Shown one piece after another: positions 9,259 through 17,477 of a stretch of 64,000 nucleotides of DNA. The notes below the pieces were generated by a model. It saw only the letters and a program-made list of their open reading frames with translations. It did not search any database and was not told the origin of the DNA. Source of the stretch: QYOJ01 sp043810345 (GTDB lineage Bacteria > Bacteroidota > Bacteroidia > Bacteroidales > FEN-979); NCBI GenBank assembly GCA_043810345.1, contig JBDROF010000018.1, forward strand, positions 1 to 64,000, written 5' to 3'. Position 1 is the stretch's first letter, and the number at the start of each line of letters is the position of its first letter. A program made the translations under genes and the position numbers.

Positions 9259-10194
9259 TTATTTTTTCCCTGGGTTTCTGACGTCAATCTGTTCAATAAA
9301 ATGCCAGCATCTATCTCTGAATAGAAAGCCGTCCATCACATCTCCTGCAGGGATGTAATTCTCGTATTGGTTCTCCAGCTGTGGATCTGCCGGTACCAAT
9401 CTGTCACATACAATTATCCAGGTTTTCTCGCGTGTGTACTTAAATTCCTTATGTCTGGAATTCCATTTTTTATCTGTGACCATCCACTGCTCTTCATAAC
9501 GAAGCGACATCGACACGTTGGCACTGTGACGAAAAATGATCCTGACAGAATTGGTTTCCCCGTACTGGCAAAACAGAGGTTGACCGAAACAGATCTCTCC
9601 CCCTGGCGTGATCGTCAATATGTCAATGAGTCTGATGGTCATCAGTATGTTCTCGCCGCGCCATCCCAGGAGGGTATAGAACTCCCGGCCCTGACCCGTT
9701 TGGTTGGGGATCAGCTGGTAGTAAATCGCTCCATACCACCGTTCGGGAGTGAGAATTGCTTCGTCAGGGTTAGAGATCCCGTTACCTTGGTCCACCAGCT
9801 CAATCACGGTGGTAGTATCTTTGGTAGTTGACTTTAACTGGATGAGACCGTAAAACCGGTTCATTCCTGAATGGAGTGGTACATTCCAGGTATATATTCT
9901 GAATCTCTTCTCCGGTGACGTCAGTTTCGAAAGGTTAGGCAAAAGGGGAAAGGGGTATACAAAGGATTCGTCCATGGTCAGGGTTTGTTGCAATAGCGCA
10001 GAGAACTGATCCCCCGAACTGATCCGTTTTTCATCATCTATAGTTTCCATGATCCCGTCAAACAGCTGTTTTAACTTCTCTTCGGCTTCGGATATCGCCT
10101 GGCCAGATTGTGCTTGCATGGGTTTGGCAAATGTTGTACAGAGAGCCAGCAAGGCGGAATAACAGATTATTTTTACAAGGAATGATCGATGCAT
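9259..10194 (-). CDS. Exported protein of unknown function
   Basis: A 311-residue protein with a signal peptide (residues 1-29, ending near PMQAQSG). The mature part is rich in aromatic residues and beta-prone, with LKQLFDGIMETIDDE near the start, WRGENILMTIRLIDIL in the middle and a terminal WHFIEQID. No catalytic motif, lipobox or T9SS tail. It looks like a conserved Bacteroidota secreted or periplasmic protein, but I do not recognise the family. It diverges from the LuxC-like gene, 66 bases apart. Confidence 0.65.
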   Translation of the reverse strand: MHRSFLVKIICYSALLALCTTFAKPMQAQSGQAISEAEEKLKQLFDGIMETIDDEKRISSGDQFSALLQQTLTMDESFVYPFPLLPNLSKLTSPEKRFRIYTWNVPLHSGMNRFYGLIQLKSTTKDTTTVIELVDQGNGISNPDEAILTPERWYGAIYYQLIPNQTGQGREFYTLLGWRGENILMTIRLIDILTITPGGEICFGQPLFCQYGETNSVRIIFRHSANVSMSLRYEEQWMVTDKKWNSRHKEFKYTREKTWIIVCDRLVPADPQLENQYENYIPAGDVMDGFLFRDRCWHFIEQIDVRNPGKK

Positions 10195-10211
10195 CGGGAG
10201 GGGGTCTGTTT

Positions 10212-10244
10212 TTTGAGTGGTGTGAATTTGAATGTGTAAATTTG
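10212..10244 (+). promoter_or_regulatory. Promoter TTTG-N21-TAAATTTG for the acyl-CoA reductase gene
   Basis: TTTG at 10212-10215, then a 21-base spacer and an exact -7 box TAAATTTG at 10237-10244. The ATG at 10261 follows 16 bases later. Confidence 0.65.
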
Positions 10245-10260
10245 CGAAAAATCAAGGAAC

Positions 10261-11334
10261 ATGAACCTGGAACAACGAATTTCTTCCTTTTCCACACTGG
10301 GAAAGATGCTCCGCTCCTTTACGGGTTGTGTCCCTGGAGAGATTGCTGACTGGCAGGGTCCTCATGATATCCGGACCATCCTTCTCTCTGCCATGGAGGA
10401 AGCGGAGAAAGAGAATTCCTGGTTTACCCGGGATCAGATCTTTCAAACCTTAAAGTATTGGGGAGGGGTACTGGATCAACCGGCCCTTAAGAGGTGGGTG
10501 GAGGACTACTATCCGAAGATCAGTAAGGAAAGAACACCCCGAAGAGTAGGAGTGATCATGGCAGGAAATATCCCCATGGTTGGCTTTCACGACCTTCTGT
10601 GCGTACTTCTTTCAGGGAATCAATTGATAGCCAGACTATCCTCACAGGATGCCCGGTTGATCCCAGCGATGGTTCAGTGCCTTGTGATTCTGGAACCAGC
10701 ATGGAGTGACAGGATCGAACTTGTAACCGTAGAGATTGAAAAACCGGAGGCCGTCATCGCTACTGGCAGCAACAACACTTCAAGGTATTTCAGTTACTAT
10801 TTTGGGAAATATCCACATATCATCAGGAAAAACCGGACTGGCGTAGCTATTCTGGATGGGAATGAGACGGCTGCGGAACTGGGGGGCATCGCGTCAGATA
10901 TTTTCACCTATTTCGGATTGGGATGCCGTAGTGTTTCCAAACTTTACCTGCCTGAAGGATATGATCTGCAACCATTTCATGAAGCACTCTCGCGGTACCA
11001 GGATTTTTTTCACCACTCGAAATACAGAAATAACCTGGATTACTATAAATCGATCTACCTGGTCAACCGAACCCCGTTTATTGACGGTGGATTTTACCTG
11101 TTACTTGAACAGGAACCGCTTACCACCCCGGTTTCGGTGCTGCACTATGAATATTACCGGGATCTTTCCCGGATACAGGCCAAGCTTGATCAACAACAGA
11201 AACAGATCCAGTGTGTGGTGGCCCATGCAGACCTTCTCACCGGAGTGATCGAACCAGGAAAGACGCAGGAACCAATGCTCTCAGATTATGCCGATGGGAT
11301 AGATACCATTGCTTTTCTTCTTGAAAAAATTTAA
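10261..11334 (+). CDS. LuxC-family acyl-CoA reductase
   Basis: A 357-residue cytosolic protein related to LuxC and other fatty-acyl reductases of the aldehyde dehydrogenase superfamily, which reduce acyl thioesters to aldehydes with NADPH. Visible: VGVIMAGNIPMVGFHDLLCVLLSGN near residue 100, ATGSNNTSRYF near residue 165, and FTYFGLGCRSVSKLYLP near residue 220, where the cysteine is the probable catalytic residue. No LuxE-type acyl-protein synthetase or lux genes are nearby, so it is a stand-alone enzyme, and the product is more likely a lipid precursor than a luciferase substrate. It has its own promoter and no operon partner. Confidence 0.82.
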   Translation: MNLEQRISSFSTLGKMLRSFTGCVPGEIADWQGPHDIRTILLSAMEEAEKENSWFTRDQIFQTLKYWGGVLDQPALKRWVEDYYPKISKERTPRRVGVIMAGNIPMVGFHDLLCVLLSGNQLIARLSSQDARLIPAMVQCLVILEPAWSDRIELVTVEIEKPEAVIATGSNNTSRYFSYYFGKYPHIIRKNRTGVAILDGNETAAELGGIASDIFTYFGLGCRSVSKLYLPEGYDLQPFHEALSRYQDFFHHSKYRNNLDYYKSIYLVNRTPFIDGGFYLLLEQEPLTTPVSVLHYEYYRDLSRIQAKLDQQQKQIQCVVAHADLLTGVIEPGKTQEPMLSDYADGIDTIAFLLEKI

Positions 11335-11365
11335 CTGGAGCACTTATAAATTAGAGAAAAATCAT

Positions 11366-11373
11366 TATTTTTG
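11366..11373 (+). promoter_or_regulatory. -7 box TATTTTTG for rpmE2
   Basis: Exact TAnnTTTG match 16 bases before the ATG at 11389 and 25 before the ATG at 11398. A -33 element is not obvious. Confidence 0.55.
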
Positions 11374-11388
11374 CACCCTAATTGTAAA

Positions 11389-11667
11389 ATGTCTGAAATG
11401 AAGAAAGATATTCATCCGAAAGATTACAGGTTGATAGTATTTAAGGATATGTCGAACGATTATGCTTTTCTTTCGAGATCGACAGCGAAAACCAAAGAGA
11501 CAATCATCTGGGAGGACGGATTGGAATATCCCCTGATCAAACTTGAGATTTCACATACCTCTCACCCATTTTATACCGGAAAAATGAAGTTTGTGGATAC
11601 AGCCGGTCGTGTTGACAAATTCAAAAGCCGGTATCAGAAACATCTGGATAAGAAAGAAAAGAAGTAA
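11389..11667 (+). CDS. rpmE2: Ribosomal protein L31 type B
   Basis: A zinc-independent (type B, C-minus) L31 of about 92 residues, a component of the 50S intersubunit bridge. Typical features: MKKDIHPKDYRLIVFKDMS at the start, FLSRSTA, EISHTSHPFYTG and VDKFKSRYQKH at the end; there is no CxxC pair after the start, as expected of type B. Two ATGs are close together (11389 and 11398); the family usually starts at MKKxIHP, so 11398 (89 residues) is equally possible. A strong terminator follows directly. Confidence 0.95.
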   Translation: MSEMKKDIHPKDYRLIVFKDMSNDYAFLSRSTAKTKETIIWEDGLEYPLIKLEISHTSHPFYTGKMKFVDTAGRVDKFKSRYQKHLDKKEKK

Positions 11668-11690
11668 TTGTTGAAAATATCTGAAAAAAA

Positions 11691-11723
11691 AGCCTCCGAT
11701 TCTACGAACCGGAGGTTTTTTTT
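11691..11723 (+). terminator. Rho-independent terminator after rpmE2
   Basis: CCTCCG at 11693-11698 pairs with CGGAGG at 11710-11715 across an 11-base loop, followed by eight T residues (11716-11723). An A-run upstream of the stem makes it work in both directions to some degree. Its T-run lies about 15 bases before the -7 box of the next gene. Confidence 0.85.
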
Positions 11724-11737
11724 CCTAACATAATGCA

Positions 11738-11745
11738 TACTTTTG
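11738..11745 (+). promoter_or_regulatory. -7 box TACTTTTG for the GlmU-like gene
   Basis: Exact TAnnTTTG match, 25 bases before the ATG at 11771. The -33 region would overlap the T-run of the rpmE2 terminator, so terminator and promoter are packed together. Confidence 0.55.
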
Positions 11746-11770
11746 TAGAAAGGAACCAAGGAAACTGCAA

Positions 11771-12961
11771 ATGAATTATATTCTCTTTGACGAAAGCATA
11801 GTAAGAACAAACCTGCTGCCACTGACCTTTATGAGGCCGGTAGCAGACATCCGGATAGGAATTCTGACGATTCGCGAGAAATGGGAAAAGTACTTGAAAG
11901 AAAAGACCTCATCTTTATCGGAGGGATATCTTTCCAGGAAATATCCTTTTGTGAAAGAGGATGACAACATCCTGATCAACGGCTCGGTTTGTCCGGATAC
12001 TGCGATGGTTAAAGCGATAAAAAACCTCCGGCACGATCAGACCCTGGCATTCAACGATACCATAATTGCCCTTCATGTGACGGCCAACGACCTGGATTCT
12101 CTCGGGGAATCCCCCTCCGAAGGCATTGAAGAAATTGTGCTCAGGAATGCACCGTTGAAGCTCAATCACACCTGGGATATCTTCACCAAGAATGACCTGG
12201 CTCTCCGCGAGGATTTCAAACTGCTCACCAAAGGAAGAACGTCACAACCAATCAGTGTCTCCAACAGGGTTTTTGGAACCGGGGAGATTTTCATCGAACC
12301 AGGAGCCCGGGTGGAGGGTGCCATGTTGAATGCAACGAATGGTCCCATCTACATTGGCGCTGATGCAGAAGTAATGGAAGGAGCTATGTTGAGAGGACCA
12401 GTTGCGGTGTGTGAAGGAGCTCAGATCAAGATGGGAACCAAAATATATGGCGCATCTACCTTCGGACCGCATTGCAGGATCGGAGGGGAGGTAAATAATT
12501 CGGTCTTTTTTGGGTACGGAAACAAAGCTCATGATGGCTTCGTCGGACATTCTGTCATCGCAGAGTGGTGTAACCTGGGAGCCGATACCAATACATCCAA
12601 CCTGAAAAACACGTACGATGATATCCGGCTTTGGAGTTATGGTAAACAAACGTTCATCAATACTCATCTCCAGTTTTGCGGCCTGATTATGGGCGACCAC
12701 TCCATGAGTGGCATCAATACGATGTTCAATACCGGAACTGTCGTTGGGATCAATGCCAATATTTTTGGCTCCGGCTTTTCACGTAACTTCATTCCCTCGT
12801 TTACCTGGGGCAGTACGGCCGGACACACCAACTATAATTTTGACAAAGCGGTTGAGGTTGCCGAAGCTGTTTACAAACGCAGGAATAGGGTATTTGATGA
12901 GACCGAGAAAAACCTGCTGAAAAGTGTCTTCAATGTCACCCTGAAGAACAGGCGGATGTAA
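11771..12961 (+). CDS. GlmU-like sugar nucleotidyltransferase/acetyltransferase of the Bacteroidota type
   Basis: A 396-residue cytosolic protein whose C-terminal half is a left-handed beta-helix with hexapeptide repeats (for example IYIGADAEVMEGAMLRGPVAV and GPHCRIGGEVNNSVFFGYGNKAHDGFVGHSVI). The N-terminal half starts LFDESIVRTNLLPLTFMRPVADIRIGI, as in the Bacteroidota proteins that are proposed to replace GlmU. By that model it makes UDP-N-acetylglucosamine, the precursor for peptidoglycan and lipid A. A GNxxKAHDGFxGHS loop is characteristic. The N-terminal domain lacks the classical GlmU LAAGxGTRM start, so the pyrophosphorylase activity is inferred. Confidence 0.85.
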   Translation: MNYILFDESIVRTNLLPLTFMRPVADIRIGILTIREKWEKYLKEKTSSLSEGYLSRKYPFVKEDDNILINGSVCPDTAMVKAIKNLRHDQTLAFNDTIIALHVTANDLDSLGESPSEGIEEIVLRNAPLKLNHTWDIFTKNDLALREDFKLLTKGRTSQPISVSNRVFGTGEIFIEPGARVEGAMLNATNGPIYIGADAEVMEGAMLRGPVAVCEGAQIKMGTKIYGASTFGPHCRIGGEVNNSVFFGYGNKAHDGFVGHSVIAEWCNLGADTNTSNLKNTYDDIRLWSYGKQTFINTHLQFCGLIMGDHSMSGINTMFNTGTVVGINANIFGSGFSRNFIPSFTWGSTAGHTNYNFDKAVEVAEAVYKRRNRVFDETEKNLLKSVFNVTLKNRRM

Positions 12962-13046
12962 TTCTTTCCACCTCTGGCACAAATCTTGTCAGCAGCACTT
13001 CCAGACTCCATATTCCTCGTATTGTGACAAATTGACTTATGTGATC

Positions 13047-15500
13047 ATGGAAAAATCACTTGAAAAAAATATCTTCAGCGTTTCAGAACTGCTTGAGTCT
13101 GAGACTGAATTTATCCCGCTGCTCTCCTCTGAGGATGAAAAGCAGATGAATGCAGAAGATGTACCCGAAATACTTCCCATTCTTCCGTTACGAAACACCG
13201 TTCTTTTTCCTGGGGTCGTCATACCCATTACCGTAGGACGTGACAAGTCCATCTCCCTGATTAGAGAGTACTACAAAACTACCCGGATCATCGGGGTGGT
13301 AGCCCAAAAGGATGCTAATATAGAAGATCCCGAGTATGAGGACCTGAATGATGTGGGTACTGTGGCTCAAATTATCAGGCTCTTACAAATGCCTGATGGA
13401 AGTACTACAGCAATCATCCAGGGAAAAAGACGATTCCGCGTCACCGAGTTGATCCAGGCGGAGCCTTTCATCAAGGCCCGGGTAGAGGCATACGGAATTC
13501 ACGACAAAGTCACCCGGGAAGACAAAGAGTTTAACGCCTTGATCTCCTCACTGAAGGACCTCTCTGTGCAGATCATTAATAAATCTCCGAATATTCCATC
13601 AGAAGCTGCCTTTGCCATTAAAAATATCGAGAGCCCGTCGTTTTTGGTCCATTTTATCTCCTCTAACCTGAATGTCGATCTTGGCGAGAAACAGGAGTTG
13701 CTCGAAGAATCTGACCTGATCGAATGCTCTAACCTGGTATTGCGCCACCTCACCCGTGAACTACAGGTACTGGAGCTGAAGTACAACATCCAGGAGAAGG
13801 TGAAAACGGAGATGGATAAGCAGCAACGCGACTACCTGTTGAACCAACAATTGAAAACGATCCAGGAAGAGCTTGGAGGTGGTCCGAATATTCAGGAGGT
13901 AAATGCATTAAGGGAACAGGCAAAAAATAAGAAGTGGTCGAAAGAGGTGGCGGAGGTGTTTGAGAAGGAGATCACCAAGCTGCAACGTATGCACCCGGCT
14001 GCAGCAGAATATTCGATCCAGATCAACTACCTGGAGACACTGGTACAGCTTCCATGGAACCATTACACCGAGGATAACCTGGACCTTTCTCACGCGAGAA
14101 AAGTGCTCGATAAAGACCATGCCGGACTTGAAAAAGTGAAGGAGCGTATCATTGAGTACCTGGCCGTGATCAAGCTGAAGCGGGACATGAAATCTCCAAT
14201 CCTTTGCCTGGTAGGGCCTCCGGGAGTGGGGAAGACCTCTCTGGGCAAATCCATAGCCCGAACCTTGGGAAGGAAGTATATCCGAATGTCGCTGGGTGGT
14301 TTACGGGATGAATCAGAATTACGTGGACACCGGAAGACTTACATTGGTGCAATGCCGGGACGGATCATCAAGAGCATCAAAAAGGTCAAATCTTCTAACC
14401 CTGTATTTGTCCTGGATGAAATTGACAAGGTGGCCGGCATGAACATCAGTGGAGATCCTCAGGCTGCGTTGCTGGAGGTATTGGATCCAGAACAGAATGT
14501 GGCTTTTTATGACAACTTCCTGGAGGTGGAGTACGACCTCTCCCGTATTATGTTCATTGCTACAGCAAACACCTTGACCACCATCCACCCGGCCTTGCGT
14601 GACCGGATGGAGGTCATTGAAATTCCCGGATACCTCCTTGAAGAGAAGATCGATATTGCTACCCAGCACCTGGTTCCCAAGCAACTGAACGAACACGGTT
14701 TGAAAAAGAGCCAGGTTACGTTCTCCCATGAGATCCTGCAGACAATCATCGAAGATTATACCCGCGAATCGGGTGTCAGGGGTCTGGAAAAGTCGATCGC
14801 AAAGATCATCAGATCCCGCGCCACATCCGTGGTGATGAATGACAAGTTCAGAAAGATGTTGAAGCCGGAGGACCTGGCGAAAATCATGGGGGCCTCTCTT
14901 TTCCAGGTCGATAAACAGATCAGCAATGACTTGGCTGGGGTGGTTACGGGATTGGCATGGACCATCCACGGAGGTGAGATCCTATTCATTGAGGTGAGCC
15001 TGAACAAAGGGAAAGGGGAGTTGACCCTTACTGGAAACCTGGGGGACGTGATGAAGGAGTCTGCCTCCATTGCGTTGGCTTACCTGAAAGCCCACTCAGC
15101 CAACTTCGGTATCGATCCCGACCTATTCGGGAAATGGGACATCCATATCCATGTCCCTGAAGGTGCTACCCCGAAAGATGGCCCCTCTGCAGGTATCACT
15201 ATCTTCACAGCCCTCGCCTCTGCATTTACGCAGCGGAAAGTGAAAAAAAACCTGGCGATGACAGGGGAGATCACGCTGCGGGGAAAGGTATTACCGGTAG
15301 GAGGAATACGTGAAAAGATCCTGGCGGCAAAACGAGCCCGAATCACCGATATCATTCTCTCCAAAGAGAATAAAAAAGATATCGACGAGATCAAATCCGA
15401 CTACGTAAAGGGATTATCCTTCCATTATATTAAGGAGATGAAGGAGGTCAACTCGCAAGCCCTGCTTAAGGTAAAGGTCGAAGAACCGCTCACGCTTTAA
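13047..15500 (+). CDS. lon: ATP-dependent Lon protease
   Basis: An 817-residue cytosolic AAA+ serine protease that degrades damaged and regulatory proteins. Domain order: N-terminal substrate-binding domain from about residue 45 (LPILPLRNTVLFPG), helical region with DYLLNQQLK, AAA+ module with Walker A GPPGVGKT near residue 390 and FVLDEIDK, and the C-terminal protease with PKDGPSAG (catalytic Ser near 714) and the partner Lys in GGIREKILAAKRA. Length is normal for LonA. The ATG at 13047 is preferred over an in-frame TTG at 13032. A weak sigma-54-like sequence lies upstream but lacks the -12 GC. Confidence 0.97.
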   Translation: MEKSLEKNIFSVSELLESETEFIPLLSSEDEKQMNAEDVPEILPILPLRNTVLFPGVVIPITVGRDKSISLIREYYKTTRIIGVVAQKDANIEDPEYEDLNDVGTVAQIIRLLQMPDGSTTAIIQGKRRFRVTELIQAEPFIKARVEAYGIHDKVTREDKEFNALISSLKDLSVQIINKSPNIPSEAAFAIKNIESPSFLVHFISSNLNVDLGEKQELLEESDLIECSNLVLRHLTRELQVLELKYNIQEKVKTEMDKQQRDYLLNQQLKTIQEELGGGPNIQEVNALREQAKNKKWSKEVAEVFEKEITKLQRMHPAAAEYSIQINYLETLVQLPWNHYTEDNLDLSHARKVLDKDHAGLEKVKERIIEYLAVIKLKRDMKSPILCLVGPPGVGKTSLGKSIARTLGRKYIRMSLGGLRDESELRGHRKTYIGAMPGRIIKSIKKVKSSNPVFVLDEIDKVAGMNISGDPQAALLEVLDPEQNVAFYDNFLEVEYDLSRIMFIATANTLTTIHPALRDRMEVIEIPGYLLEEKIDIATQHLVPKQLNEHGLKKSQVTFSHEILQTIIEDYTRESGVRGLEKSIAKIIRSRATSVVMNDKFRKMLKPEDLAKIMGASLFQVDKQISNDLAGVVTGLAWTIHGGEILFIEVSLNKGKGELTLTGNLGDVMKESASIALAYLKAHSANFGIDPDLFGKWDIHIHVPEGATPKDGPSAGITIFTALASAFTQRKVKKNLAMTGEITLRGKVLPVGGIREKILAAKRARITDIILSKENKKDIDEIKSDYVKGLSFHYIKEMKEVNSQALLKVKVEEPLTL

Positions 15501-15539
15501 AGGTTGCCGCGGTGCAGTGGTGAGCTGGTTAAGTGTTGG

Positions 15540-17474
15540 TTATTCCTGAACGATGAGTTTAATGGTACAGACGGTTGTTCCTGCTTCAAGCCTGCAATAG
15601 TATGCTCCCGCAGAAAGGTGTTCTCCGTGTAAGGTGAAACTGTACTCTCCGGGAACATGAAGTTTGTTCACGGGGGTCATCACCGTTCTTCCGTTATTAT
15701 CCAGAAGGGTAATTATCACATTTTCTTCCCCTGGTACAACATAGTTGATAATTGTATGATCCCGGAATGGATTTGGATTATTCTGTTGCAGAATAAACCC
15801 GGTAGATTTCGTATCCTCTCTTCCCATGATCGTGGTCCCATGCTTTAGTAATATATTCCGGTTGGGATCAAAGGTCACATTGACAGGATAATGGTTAAAT
15901 ATCCACTCAAACGTTTGAGGATTGGTATCGTTCATGCCGGTTACGATCGTATCGGTTCCGTCGTTAAAATCCACCTGTACTTCTATGGGCATCTTAAAAA
16001 AGACCGTATTGGTTTGGGTTTGGTTCATTTCCAGGCTGATCTTGAATTGTCCGCTTCCCAGATCTTCCATTTCCCATACATTCTCGTAGAATGGGTGGTT
16101 TGGTGCGTACACCCACTCGTCGAAGAACCAGGTGTAATCTCCCCCGGTTATGGCATTGGTTACAGCCACGAAATCTTCCGTCACTGCACAGTGATAAGTG
16201 AAGTTTGTATCAGTGGCATAGGCAAGCATCACGGCAAAATAGAGCGAGTCTCCAAGCACATACCGGAGTTGATGATGAACACAGGCTCCCTTGTTATAAG
16301 ATATGGCTACGTTGTAGAGTGCATTGACAGAAGGGGTTTGGATCGCCCACGCAGGGTTGTAAATTGGCCAACCCGGATTGTTACTCAAGTAATGGTTAGC
16401 CAGGGAATTCATCTTGTTTTTATAGGCGGCAAAACCGTTCTGATTCTCCAGCCACAACTGGGCACAGTACGTGGCAAATCCTTCGTTGAGCCAGATATCC
16501 GCCCAGGTCCCACACGTGATCAGGTCACCAAACCACATGTGTGAGTGTTCGTGGGCGATCAACGGTTCATCACTGTACCCGTTCGGCTTGAGATTCACCA
16601 TCGTCTGGTTCTCCATCCCAGCCCAGGGAAAGGTGGTGACAGTAGCAAAACCGATCTTTGCAAACGGGTAAGGGCCAAATTTCTCTGCAAAGAAACTGGT
16701 CAGAAGCGGGATTTTCTCTACCGCGTTCGTGATGTTCTCTGTCGGCTTTTTATAGAGCCAGATGGGTACACTGTCGTTGGGATTATAGATATTGTTCCAA
16801 TAAGTAACATTGATATTCCAGTTGTTGTAAGAGGTCCAGGTAATCAGATAAGTTGCCACGGGATTGTCTGATACCCAATGATACCATATGGTATCGGCTA
16901 TAATGGTCGAATCAGCAAGGAATCCGGTTGATCCTAAACGGACAGAAAGAGGCACTTTGGCCTTCAGGTCCCAGGTTGCCTTATCAGATGGCCGGTCCCA
17001 GCAGGGAAAGACTTTTCTGGCTCCTTCCGGCGGGAAGTCGGTAAAGACAAATCCACCGGAGACATAGAGCCCTTGATCAGCCACATTAAGATGACGGTAC
17101 CATACGTTAACCTCCACCAAGGCACCCGGATTATAGGTCTGATCAAGCTGCAGGGTCAGTGTATCGTTGGTGTGAGTAAATGAAATAGCTGCGAGCCCCA
17201 CGGAGTCAACCTCCAGCGAGGTGTTTATAGCATTCAGCTGAATCGAATTCAGGGTGGAATCTACCCGGAAGGTGATGAACTCCGTGGCAGAAAAGGTCTT
17301 GGGGTAGGGGGTGGTGTAGTTAACGTACAGGTCAACCTCAAGTTTATATTGTTGAACATCATAGCTATGCTCCATATACCAATGGGCGGTATCGGAGATG
17401 ATGGCCGGAGTTGTGGCGGAAAGGCCAAAGCAGGAGGATAGTGCGAAAACCAGAAAAAGGGAAAGCTGTTTCAT
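15540..17474 (-). CDS. Secreted M1 family aminopeptidase with T9SS tail (copy 2)
   Basis: A 644-residue exported zinc peptidase. A signal peptide (ending near GLSATTPA) is followed by the M1 N-terminal beta domain, the zinc motif HEHSH near residue 308 with the third ligand in LNEGFATY, and helical segments. It ends with a T9SS type A sorting domain of about 80 residues (NPNPFRDHTIINY ... SAGAYYCRLEAG ... KLIVQE), which sends it through the outer membrane for release or anchoring. The MxxE exopeptidase motif is replaced by GMENQT, as in other M1 enzymes (GAMEN). It lies 3 bases after a paralogue on the same strand, so both are probably made together. Confidence 0.9.
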   Translation of the reverse strand: MKQLSLFLVFALSSCFGLSATTPAIISDTAHWYMEHSYDVQQYKLEVDLYVNYTTPYPKTFSATEFITFRVDSTLNSIQLNAINTSLEVDSVGLAAISFTHTNDTLTLQLDQTYNPGALVEVNVWYRHLNVADQGLYVSGGFVFTDFPPEGARKVFPCWDRPSDKATWDLKAKVPLSVRLGSTGFLADSTIIADTIWYHWVSDNPVATYLITWTSYNNWNINVTYWNNIYNPNDSVPIWLYKKPTENITNAVEKIPLLTSFFAEKFGPYPFAKIGFATVTTFPWAGMENQTMVNLKPNGYSDEPLIAHEHSHMWFGDLITCGTWADIWLNEGFATYCAQLWLENQNGFAAYKNKMNSLANHYLSNNPGWPIYNPAWAIQTPSVNALYNVAISYNKGACVHHQLRYVLGDSLYFAVMLAYATDTNFTYHCAVTEDFVAVTNAITGGDYTWFFDEWVYAPNHPFYENVWEMEDLGSGQFKISLEMNQTQTNTVFFKMPIEVQVDFNDGTDTIVTGMNDTNPQTFEWIFNHYPVNVTFDPNRNILLKHGTTIMGREDTKSTGFILQQNNPNPFRDHTIINYVVPGEENVIITLLDNNGRTVMTPVNKLHVPGEYSFTLHGEHLSAGAYYCRLEAGTTVCTIKLIVQE

Positions 17475-17477
17475 CTT

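Noticed and set aside
12975..12990. Sigma-54-like sequence TGGCAC-N5-TTGT before lon
   Set aside because: The -12 element has GT in place of the near-invariant GC; kept only as a note.
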